A stretch of 64,000 nt of DNA from Polytrichum commune. Its lineage: Eukaryota; Streptophyta; Polytrichopsida; Polytrichales; Polytrichaceae. Each line of letters starts with the position of its first letter. Position 1 is the stretch's first letter. A program made the translations under genes and the position numbers. Location: contig OX485807.1 of NCBI GenBank assembly GCA_950295325.1, positions 40,888,440 through 40,952,439 on the forward strand. Direction: 5' to 3'. Below are positions 54,184 through 64,000 of this stretch, piece after piece. The notes beneath the pieces were generated by a model that saw only the letters and a program-made list of their open reading frames with translations, ran no database searches and was not told the origin of the DNA.

Positions 54184-56300
54184 AGCCCTCCAGTGCTTCT
54201 AGACGAGCTGCAGCAATGGCATCTAAATTTTTCCTTCAATTACTTGCTTGCACCTAGGAAGGCCTATCGCAATAGAAGAGTCTCGCGTTTGCCCCACCTC
54301 CCCATGACATTGCTCTTTGATACACCTCGTCCCTGAGCCAGTATTATTATTTGATTTTGCGAACCTGCGCATCACTATACCATCAGATAAGCGAATTCCG
54401 GACTCAAACAACCATTGTCATCATCACGAAGGTTGGAGGCAAATATGGTCATAATGGCACAGAACCTTTTCATTGACAGTTAAATCTCCTCAAAGGAAAT
54501 CCCCGCTCCACTCATGGAGCACACCGTGAGCCAGCCGAAACTAAAATACCAGCATCTGAGGCCGCCTTTTGCTCTCAGATGTGCAGTGGGCGAAGTAATT
54601 ATTGCATCCTAAACAATGTGCTCGTGTTTTCGTAACTAGTGAAGCCACATGTAATTGTTCTCAAACTTCTCTGACAATGAAATCTAATTTGCAGTGAAGT
54701 TCAATAGCTCCAATGAAACTGCCTGCAGCGATAAACTTATTATTCCACAATATTAACAGACCGCCAAGAAAGACCGATATTTATTTATATACAGAGCTTG
54801 TGCTGCCAATGCCGCCTCGTGCACATCCAAGCAGATTCATAGAAGAAGGTCGCGTTGAAGTAGCGCAGTGATCAACACAGCGTCCCTAACCACTACAAGC
54901 TGCGAGCCCGTTCGCAACAGACATAACGATCTTCAAATATGAAATCTTACAGGCACCTAGCCAGTGCACCAATTCCATCCGCCACAGCATCAAATTAAGC
55001 CTCTAGCCATCGTCGTTGATTACAACCAAATGCGTTCGCCACTACTACTACTCTTACACCTCCTCATCAGGGATCTAAAAGCTGTTTCCTCAACGAGCCA
55101 ACGAACAACCCGAGCTTCACTACTTCGACTATCTTACAACCGCGTCCACATTGCCCTCAAGCTGTAAACTCCATGGCCTTGCTAGAAAAAACTCCTACAG
55201 GTACCGGCAAAAAGCTCAACGTCATTGCCTCCAATCACACAGTCTCGTCAAACTCTGAGCGCTTGCTCTATTGAATAACTAGTGCCCATGCGTTACATTA
55301 AAGTCCGCAACAGTACTGACTACACCAGCAACAGGAACATGGGATTCACTCTAATTATCATAAGCAGCGGAGCACCGTCAATTCGCCACCTAATTGCAAA
55401 CTTCCTTTCCATATCCGCCCCGTGCAGATCTCTAAACTCTCAATACGGAAATATCACTTCGAGGTTCCGCCTTGCTCCTCACATTCGCCAGCCACAAGCA
55501 ATCAAGTCTTTTGACCCGCAATGCACATCTCGAAACGGCACTGGTCTGTTTCCACTCCACCGCAGCGGCAACGGTTAGATCCTTGCAACAAAGACGCACC
55601 AACACCCGAGGAAGGAGCGCCATAATAAGGCGCCTTAATGGCACACCACGCACCACGCCACCACTAACTAAATGAAAGTCTGCAGGGAGGGGACGTCTCG
55701 AAGTAACTTAACATAGATCCGCCAACCTGCCATTAAGGTTCACACCAACACACACTACGAAGCTAGCTACCGCAATGCCATTGCTTCCGCACGTGAGACA
55801 AATCATACCGTTTCGCACAAATGCGGCCCCGTTCGATGCGGAAACTTCGGCCACCGCAGCTCCCAGGCCGATGATTCATCAGAGCTCCCGCACCACGCCT
55901 GCATCGTCCTCAATCTCCATCTCCGCCCCCCGCTACCGATGCGATGCAAAAAATTTGCTTGCTTCCGAAACGCAGCCTGCAATGCGCCATCGCCAGGCTA
56001 GCGAGTTCTCGCGGGAACCCGGGCCGGGCGGGCCGGCGGGCCCGTCACGGGCAGGGGCTCGGCGGCGCGAGAGAAAAAAAATCAGGTGCCCGCGCGGGCT
56101 GCCAGACACGACAGCCCGCGGAAACTTTGCCGGCCCGGGCAAGCGCCGAGTGCGCCAGCCTGGGGTCCCATTGCTTGGGTCCATGACCGCCGGGTATGGC
56201 CGGGACATCTCGGAAATAAGGCTCATTAATTGCGTTTGGAATTAGGGCAGGGGGTGTGTGGGGCCCACATCCAAAACTGCAGCTCCTTCCCCCCCCTCCT
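54184..56300 (-). promoter_or_regulatory. 5' region of the LONGIFOLIA-like gene
   Basis: A TATATAAATA motif on the minus strand (54782-54791) would place a start about 570 bp above the ATG. Further up, 55980-56170 is strongly GC- and CpG-rich (CCCGGGCCGGGCGGGCCGG), unlike the AT-rich surroundings. Frames across it (55775-56245) look like chance in GC-rich DNA. The exact start site is not determinable here. Confidence 0.4.
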
Positions 56301-58090
56301 ATTTTTTTTTCCCGGGCAGGACTCCGAATCTCGGGGGCTCGAAGAAAATCTCGCCATGTTTATTTTGGTTTTTGTTGGCTTCAAATACGGCTTGAGGCGA
56401 TAACATTGGACCGGGGAGGATTAGGTGGGCCTTAGGGTCGAACCCATAAGGTCAAAGGGTTCGATTCCCCATGGTGACATATAGGCTACCTTCTAGCCTT
56501 TGATCTTCCATTCACGCATCTCGAAATGAGCCCGGAGCTTGTGATTTGTGTATCATGAAAAATGTGGATGTTATCTTTAAATATTAAACACGTGAAGGTG
56601 GTGTTAGGCTTTGTTGCGGCATGATGTGCATGTTATGTGTGCAAAAACAAAACAATTTCAATCAAAAAATTTAAAGGTAAATTTAAAACTTATGATAACA
56701 TTATTATTAAGTGGGAGAAAGTTTTCCTCGTAACATTATTTCATATTCGTAACAGTGTGTTGTGGGACTAACAGTATTTCATAGAATATTCTTGGATATT
56801 TCCCACATTCAATCTGAAGGTGGGGAATAGTATGTGGAATATTGTCGGTCTCGCATAACATTGTTATGGATCTGAATAATGTTATGATTGTGAATCATCT
56901 TAGTTGGATTTATGGGAGCTCGTGCCGCTAAATCTTTAATCAATTTCAACTTGAATATGATCTTGGAGTGGATGGAAGAGTGGTAATAGGTTTTACAAGG
57001 TTTACATTAAGAATGAGCTTTCTCGATAGAATATAATCATGATAGTATCCTTACTTAACTAGTCCACTTGTCAATCAATGGTCAATGGAGTTCAATCACG
57101 GGGTTTTTTTTATTGCTATGCCTTGAAATTTTCATTATCGTTCACATGAAAATCAATATGGGTCAAGTTCCCTGGAGTGAACTAGGGACCATGGTCCAAA
57201 ATACTATCTAGTCTTCCTGCGTGAGGACATGATCATTATGGTTCATTAAAGGATTAAAACCTTTCAATTTCATGTCCCCCCTCCCCCTTGGATACGAAGG
57301 TTCCAAATTGTGAGGTCCGTTGACCACTTTGGCGGCTTGGTCAAAATTACACTTGAAATGAAGAGGTTTGACTGGAGGACAACTTAGAGGCTAAACGAGA
57401 ACGCAATGGACCTCCTCATATGAATGAGGTCAAATGACGAGAATTGCACATTGCATACATTCTCAACCCCCCCCCCCCCTTCTCACGGAAACACCTCAAA
57501 AGCTTGTGAAGACATGGATTAGGAGTTCCAAGAACATGGAAGATAGCATGTGTCAACATACCCAAATGCTTGCCATCCCGTACTATAAAACATGACCCTA
57601 GATGTCTACAACAATTTATATAAGTTGATGTGGCATTGTAAGGCACGTGTTCGAAGGAAGCGCCCACGTGCTATGGAGGGGGAAACAAAAAACATAAAAA
57701 CAATACAACAAGTAAGTAAATAATAACAAAATGATGGCTTCGATTCCAAGGGTTCATGCAAACATGTTATCCCAGTCGTAACCAATATAGAATTGTGAAG
57801 ATTGGTTCATCCACGCCCCAACATGAACATTTGGTGCAACCAACAATGGCACAAATCCAGTCATCGTTAAGTGAGTATTGATTGAAGTTGAGAGACTTTG
57901 CATTCTCGGATGTAAAGCTTGAGCAACACTAAGAATTTGCGCACATACAAACACACAAATACACACAACATTCATAAATTATTCTTTTTACTTTTTTGTC
58001 ATGGATTTACTGCAACACATAACATTACTCAGCGACATGGGCCCTCATAATATAACATGGGAGTGCTCGAAAAACTACACATGCTCAAAA
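56301..58090. other. Intergenic, no gene seen
   Basis: AT-rich. Holds an isolated GGTTCGATTCC (56458-56468), a C11 run near 57470 and nothing else that I can assign. Confidence 0.45.
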
Positions 58091-58136
58091 CAATTTCATG
58101 GTCACGGCTCTTGGCTCGTGTGTGAAAGTGGCCCTA
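58085..58136. repeat. Fragment of the H-type Harbinger MITE end
   Basis: TGGTCACGGCTCTTGGCTCG then TGTGTGAAAGTGGCCCTA matches the right end of H1-H4. No left end is found close by. A weaker match (CATGGTCATGGCTCTTAG) lies at 58935-58976. Confidence 0.6.
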
Positions 58137-59840
58137 AAAAACAACATGAAGCTAGACCGAGTTGAGCGTATGTCAGGCTATGGATTTTGCCAGGTAGTTT
58201 AAGATTCTTCGGTTAACATATATTGAATTAATGGCTCATCGAAATCAGTGTTAACAGATCTAGTTGAACTTTTCAAAGTTCACGGATGTCATATGGCGTT
58301 TACTAAGGGTTATTAGGGTTTGTAGTAAGGCATGTTGGGGTCCATGTAGTATAAGTTAGTGTGGGGTGGGTTGTATTTGGATAAGAAGATGTGTGAATTA
58401 GCACTAGCATAACTTGTTTTAGCCATTCAAGGTGATTGGGAGCAAGGGGGTAGTATGATTTTGGTGTGGGTGCTAAAGGCCAAGTTTACATTAGAGCTTG
58501 GCCCATGGTATACAACTTATGTGATTAGTTAAGAAGCCATAAGCAATCTAAATTGATTATACAGTTGACCGTGAGGGCCTGGGGGATAAAAAGAATTCAA
58601 ATAGATGAAAAATCTACATGGTGTTTTACATGACAACAAGTGGATAGTGTTATGTGATTTACCTGCTATTACGTTGAGCCCTACAAAAAGAGGTGGGTCT
58701 AAAGCAAAGCCAAGGGTCTCGGTAATCAATTCAAATATCATTGGCTTCTAGGAATATCATATTACGATGATTGGGTCCCAAGCCACCTACTGTTTTGGAA
58801 TGTCCATCAAATACGTTGTGGTCTCCCAACATGGTCCACCCTCACTTTACACTACTTAAGCTTGAGGTCTATTTGAAACTTGGAACTCTATTCCCCACAA
58901 TAAGATTGTTTGATTTAAAAAACCCTTAGATTTTCATGGTCATGGCTCTTAGTATGCATGTAAAGCGGCCCTTAGCATAGGTCATTTTGAACATTAATTT
59001 TAGTCTTAAATAATTTAAATTAATTGGGGGGGGGGCACTCTTAGTCTATATTTACCATAAAAATGTCTACATATGGACACAAGGACACCAAGAACGTACA
59101 TGGTGAGGTACACATAGTAAGAATCACAACACCCGATTCCTTATAGAACATGCATCAATAAATTCAGCGGTTTTATCGGCATGCTACCTACATAGTACAT
59201 TCACTTAAAGAAGCAAAACTCTCAATGGCGTTTACTGGGATAGGTATTTCAAATTTATGGATCCAAAGTTTGTCTAGACGTCTTAGATATAGATATGATG
59301 ATGCATCTTGGTCAATTGTATCTAGAAAACATGTGTTTGTAGTATCGCTTGTGTGACAATATCAAGTTGGAGGCCTTATGTTGTGGGTTTTGTCAAATGA
59401 AAGAAGGCCGCAAATATAACCCCCTATATTATTCAAGACAAAAAGGTTAAACTTTATAATCTTCTAATGTTTGAGACTACAAGACAAGTTTTCTAGGTTG
59501 CCTATGTATTGTGCATACTTAGATTTAAGTGGATGTGTTATTTAGGTGTTCGCAATCCAGGGGTGTTTGGGTGATCACCAAACATTGTACATTTAAGACA
59601 CGCGTAGGATTTCATGTCATTTTCTTCTTTGTTCTTTTGACATAGTCACTTTTATCTTTGGTGACCTTGTGTAAAGTGAAGTGGGACTTCGCCCATGTTG
59701 GTTGTATTTTGGGTTCCTTCTTGCAATCGAATTTTCAATTTGTGCCAGAAAAATAAAAGTAAAGTGAAGTGGGACCACACCGTTTGTTTCTCAACCCATG
59801 AGGGAATTAGAAGGTGGTGGTTTGTGGGGACTGCATTGAT
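58137..59840. other. Intergenic, no gene seen
   Basis: AT-rich with a G10 run at about 59025. The overlapping frames at 59652-59901 lie on opposite strands and have no known domain. Confidence 0.45.
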
Positions 59841-59841
59841 T

Positions 59842-60660
59842 ATGGTATTTAGTGTCACCTTTGCAATAGTGTCACTGACCCTATTACAAGGCATGTACTA
59901 GGTTGCACAAATGGCCAACAACTCGACTATTAGTGTCACCTTGTGACACTTGGCATGTCTCCTTAGTACATGCTCAATGACTGTTATGGGGTCTATCCCT
60001 AGGTTACACAATGGTCAACAAGTTGACCACAAATGTAAATACCACACTAAATATGATATTTAGTGTCACATACTAGTTGCGCAATGCTATATCTTTCTTA
60101 CTATTGATGTATTTTTTACTAAGTAAAGTTGTTAATGATCTTTAATGTCCAGACATCCACTTTGATATTTGTTGGTAAAGTATGAGACATATGGTATATA
60201 GATATAGCATTTTGTAACTCTAGATGATGAGTGATACTAAATACAATATTTAGTGTAGACACTTGGAGTCAATATACAACAATGTTTTCCTCTTTCATAC
60301 TAAATTATTAACACATGACACTTGACCTTTGTGCGCTCAATATTATCTTCCTCATACATACTAAAGCATAATGTTCAAATTATGGAGACTCTATTACACA
60401 AGTAGGGGGTGTAACTTATTTGCCTCTTTAGGAAAACATAACTAATTATTTATGTGGAATAAAACTATGAAACAACTTGCACTCCTAGTCATTTCCTCTA
60501 CTCCATTTTTGAAAAATATTGCACAAATTTGAAGCCACTCTATTCTAGCCGAATCAACTTATTCTCATTGTTTTCCATATATCTATGCTACATGCATCTA
60601 GTTTAAACCACGCGCCAATGGTGTACGTGACACTAAATACAATAAACAATGTAGTGTAAA
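59842..60660. repeat. Cluster of TATTTAGTGTCAC motifs in both orientations
   Basis: The motif or its complement recurs near 59846, 60036-60068 (palindromic), 60232-60262 (palindromic) and 60630. Outermost copies point inward as in a decayed inverted-repeat element, but no boundaries could be fixed. Confidence 0.4.
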
Positions 60661-60893
60661 TTGGCCCTCACAAACATTCCATAATGTAGATATACGGAAA
60701 ATGGTGAAAGTAAGTCGATACGGCCATGAAGAGTGGCTTCAAATTTGTGCAATATTTTTCAAAGGTGGAGTAGAGGAAATGACAAGGAATGCAAGTTGTT
60801 TCATAATTTTGTTCCATGTAAATAATTAGTTGCATTCTTTTCAAAGAGGCAAGCAAGTCAAACCCCCTACTTGTACAATAGAGTCTCCTGAAC
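60387..60893. mobile_element. Large inverted repeat with arms of about 200 bp
   Basis: Left arm from GAGACTCTATTACACAAGTA (60387), right arm its complement ending near 60893. Long runs are exact, for example GAAAAATATTGCACAAATTT then 'GAAGCCACTCT'. The loop is about 100 bp. One arm-like copy lies at 26860-27060. It would transcribe into a long hairpin. Confidence 0.75.
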
Positions 60894-61520
60894 TTGAGCA
60901 TCAAAACATCCTACGTTGCATGTGAATGCACCCAAAACGGTTACTCAATGACACCCAAAAGTAATCGCAAGTGGTGTGAATCAACACCTATATGGCCAAT
61001 CACTGCACCCCACCCCACTAATCAATGGATCGATTTCGGGCCACCACTTTTATAATTAACCATTTTGGGTCCATACAAGATTCATTCTACCCCCTAGTCT
61101 AATGCACCAGTAGTGATCGTTCACCATTTTCGGATTTTCTTCCTTATTTTGAATGTGAAATGACACACGATTGTGTGTGTAAGCACAATCGCACGGGCCA
61201 CAAAGATTGTGAAACCGTGATGGGGTGTTGGGCCGTTGACATATCTTAGAGGCCGGCATGGGTGGCCATGCCTCCTTGGGATCTTGCACGAGGTAACCAA
61301 GCATGTGAGGTATTGGATTGGAGTGGATGTGGATAATTTTGGGTTGCTCAAATTGCATAGATAAGCCTACGGCACAATTCACTATATATATATATATATA
61401 CAACTATCTCACACACTTCCTTGTTTTGGTGTGGGGATCTTTGCATAGTTACATGAAGTAATAAATTTTTACACGTTTGATTGTAAGTCTTTGAACACGT
61501 GTCAGTCGAGGCATGTCACC
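60894..61520. other. Intergenic, no gene seen
   Basis: Includes a (TA)n run at 61383-61400. Frames at 61056-61403 have no recognisable domain. Confidence 0.45.
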
Positions 61521-61523
61521 TTA

Positions 61524-62117
61524 GGGCCATTTCACACACAAGGCTGAAGGCCCCTGACCATGGCAATGTAAGAGCTCTCTCATTGGTCGAAAAGGCGGAG
61601 ACCGTCCAAGTTCACTTCACACTAGGAGGTGAAGGCCTAAAGGCCCAAAGAAAAGTCCGTGGATGAAAAGTCTACATGGAGTCCTACATGGCAAGTTGTC
61701 GATAAGAGTGCATGGTCTACCGGAATTTGCGTTAGACCCACCTTCAAGAGGTGGGCTTGACGCAAATTCCAGGAGACCATTACTTTTTTAATATTTTTTT
61801 CCAGTAGGACATATTTCATGACAGACTGAATGGCATATTCCAGGACGGATTCCAAGATAAACAAACACCACCAAGTAATTCTCTCAAATTGATAAAGACA
61901 GAGACATATTATATTAAACCAAATCCTCCCCTCTTTTTCCGCCGACAAAATATACAATGGTCCCGCAACATGATTCATTCTCACTTCACACTATGCTTGA
62001 GGGCCCCAAGACTACATAAAATGGCTTTCCCAACACCCATGGTACAACCTTTGGATGAGAGTCAAGAGTCCTCACCATTACAAGGTCACGGCTCTTTGGT
62101 CATGTGCGAAGTGGCCC
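61524..62117 (-). mobile_element. PIF/Harbinger-like MITE H3
   Basis: 594 bp, same orientation as H2. Ends GGGCCATTTCACACACAAGG and the complement of GGGCCACTTCGCACATGACC; duplication TTA (61521-61523, 62118-62120). About 100 bp longer than H2, with extra sequence near 61790-61880. Confidence 0.88.
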
Positions 62118-62120
62118 TTA

Positions 62121-62678
62121 GTTAGTAAGAACTACACTATGTATACTTCCGGTGTAGTGTAGTCCACACTATTTGTCGTCGATCCATACTAATCAACATT
62201 AGACTCAGTATCATGGGCCACCCACATCGTTATTCTAGTAACACCTTTTCTCCTTGATGTTTATCATCGCAGGTCACATGATTTACCATGAATGTAGATT
62301 AATGTGTGTTAGTACTATCATATGATTGAAATTGGAAGTCATTGCTATGACAAGAGACTTTAGTAGTATGTGATAAGACAACACGTTAATGCCAACGGCT
62401 ATATAGATTGATGTTATTCATGATAAAAAAAAAGCGACGCATTGTTTCTAATGCCATGCCAAACCATGTTTATTGTAGTATAATTATATATTTATAATAT
62501 ATATACAATCTTATAAGGTATATGCCATTTTGTAAGCATTCCTAACTTCACCTAAGATTTTGATTGTTGAAATAGATTGGGAACTATCTCATTGAAGTAG
62601 CCAATAAGAAACACGGAGATTTTCATCTCGTGCTTCAAATATAAAAGTGACTATTTTACCCCTCTTCATAGACTCTCC
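62121..62678. other. Intergenic, no gene seen
   Basis: A short palindrome (CTACACTATG...GTGTAGTGTAG, 62134-62155) resembles joined ends of the CTACA MITEs. Otherwise AT-rich. Confidence 0.45.
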
Positions 62679-63085
62679 CACGGGAGGTATCTTCATATTC
62701 AAGTTGACACCACGTGAGGACAAAGTTTGCTACCCCTATATTACATGCCATATATTTTAAATTTTATGATATTTTTTCTACATATACATAACCATTGATG
62801 GTATCGTTTGTATATATTTTTTGAAATTTTTAGTCATCTTTATTTGTTTTAGTAATTGTTTTAGTTCAATTATGTGTCATTCTAGTTAGAAACGGTATGT
62901 TTTATGAAAAAAACAAATCATCAAATTTAGTTACAACTTTTAACTATGTCATAGGTACTGTGTATATCTACTCATGAAAAAAAATTGATAAAATTTTGAC
63001 CCATTTTGGTGGTGCAAATTACCAAAAGAAGATTTTTTTTGGTCGCACGTGGTGTTCAACATGACAATGGAGTGACCTCCCCGTG
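62679..63085 (+). mobile_element. hAT-like MITE, copy 3
   Basis: 407 bp, nearly identical to copies 1 and 2. Ends CACGGGAGGTATCTTCATAT and ...GGAGTGACCTCCCCGTG. Perfect 8-bp target duplication GACTCTCC (62671-62678, 63086-63093). Confidence 0.92.
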
Positions 63086-63093
63086 GACTCTCC

Positions 63094-63762
63094 CAATTGT
63101 TCAAACTATTGAACTCATAATACAACCAATACATGTAAAAGCACACTACTTACTGAGCACACACTTCAATCTCATCGTAACACTTGTGTTTGTAGTGACC
63201 ATTCACAAGCATGAGCCTTGCCAAACACCAATCAAATTCATGCCTAGTGTGACTCACTACTCAAGATTGATGATGCTACAATTTTCCCCACTTCTCATCT
63301 ACAAAGAAATTGGTCCAATCAATTGTTAAAAATAGGATTGAGAAAAGAAAATTTGTTTTCAAGCCCAACAAAATCGAGTTTGGAGGAGAAGGACATTGTT
63401 TATTTAATGGGGGTCAACGTGCTCAATGTCTACGATGCGTACTCATATTCACATCGGGACTTAGAACAATGACGTTCCTTTTTCTCTTTCCTTTTCTTTT
63501 CCTTTCTTTTATTGGTACAAAAGATGCATGTAAACATACCCAAGTAGGGATTTGTTTCAAAATGCATATTGAGAGGGAATGACCTAGAAACATGTCTCCC
63601 TATAAGTTTGTTGTTAAATTCATCCCAAGTTAAGTGCACTAGACTGATTCAGGGTGGTGGACCCATATCGAAAGGGATGGATTTCATTAGAAACATTACT
63701 CTATAGGATCTACAATTGCAATTGAAGTTTTTGTTCCCCCTCTTCCCGGTTCACGCTCTCCC
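63094..63762. other. Intergenic, no gene seen
   Basis: AT-rich with a TTTTCTTTTCC stretch (63480-63510). No coding evidence. Confidence 0.45.
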
Positions 63763-63765
63763 TTA

Positions 63766-64000
63766 GGGCCACTTCACACACGAGCCAAGAGCCGTGACCA
63801 TGAAATTGTGAGAGCCCCAAAAAGTGTCCAAAGGCCGTCCCAAGACACCTCCAAAATCATGTAGTGTGGTCATGGATCCTCACGTGTAGTGTGAAGTCAT
63901 ATGTGACCGGGACCTCAACCAAATGCTATTTCAATGAATTTCTATCCACGCAGGTCGTCACACATGATAAAATAAAATAAATCAACAGTTGTAACCATTT
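63766..64000 (+). mobile_element. PIF/Harbinger-like MITE H4, cut by window edge
   Basis: Begins GGGCCACTTCACACACGAGC after TTA (63763-63765). Same orientation as H1. It runs through the F4 target site without an insertion (GCAGGTCGTCACACATG at 63952-63968). Confidence 0.88.

Noticed and set aside
55775-56245. 156-codon plus-strand frame in GC-rich DNA upstream of the LONGIFOLIA-like gene
   Set aside because: Equally long frames occur on the other strand and in another frame, composition follows the GC-rich base content, and no domain or splice support is seen.
56401-56480. Possible tRNA gene
   Set aside because: A good B box, but the T stem pairs at only about three positions and no acceptor stem, D arm or A box is found.

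Overview
This is eukaryotic nuclear DNA from a land plant. Canonical GT-AG introns can be placed codon by codon in two plant-type genes: a multidrug-resistance-type ABC transporter (ABCC/MRP) and a LONGIFOLIA/TRM-type protein (DUF4378). Long AT-rich introns and very dense non-coding transposon remnants point to a TE-rich genome. A spore plant (bryophyte, lycophyte or fern) seems more likely than a flowering plant, but I cannot name the species.

Layout. Positions 1-11.3 kb hold the 5' two-thirds of the ABCC gene on the minus strand: 13 exons, about 865 residues, covering TMD1, NBD1, the linker and the start of TMD2. The 3' part lies beyond the left edge. Its introns carry dispersed repeats, a complete CACTA-type MITE and two decayed copies of one of its own exons. 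Positions 11.3-21.3 kb are repeat-rich: degenerate tandem repeats, a six-fold 48-bp tandem array, an inverted pair of a transposon family here called F, a hAT-like MITE and a 755-bp inverted-repeat element. Positions 21.4-26.5 kb hold a pogo/CENP-B-type transposase with an intact DDD core. It is broken by a 1-base frameshift and by a 2.1-kb TG...CA insertion that looks like a solo LTR. Positions 26.5-47.5 kb are almost wholly transposon graveyard with several clear nesting events. Positions 47.8-54.2 kb hold a complete six-exon LONGIFOLIA/TRM-like gene on the minus strand, about 1,722 residues, with a long GC-rich 5' region up to about 56.3 kb. Positions 56.3-64 kb are again non-coding with further MITE copies.

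The two host genes are functionally unrelated: one is a membrane exporter, the other probably a microtubule or growth-regulation scaffold. The most informative non-genic signals are transposons with intact target-site duplications: three copies of a 406-411-bp MITE with perfect 8-bp duplications, a 2,068-bp element with the same ends that may be a relative able to mobilise it, and PIF/Harbinger-like MITEs with TTA/TAA duplications, one split by an F element at a site whose empty version exists elsewhere in the window. Several F copies share a coding segment of exactly 49 codons that I do not recognise.
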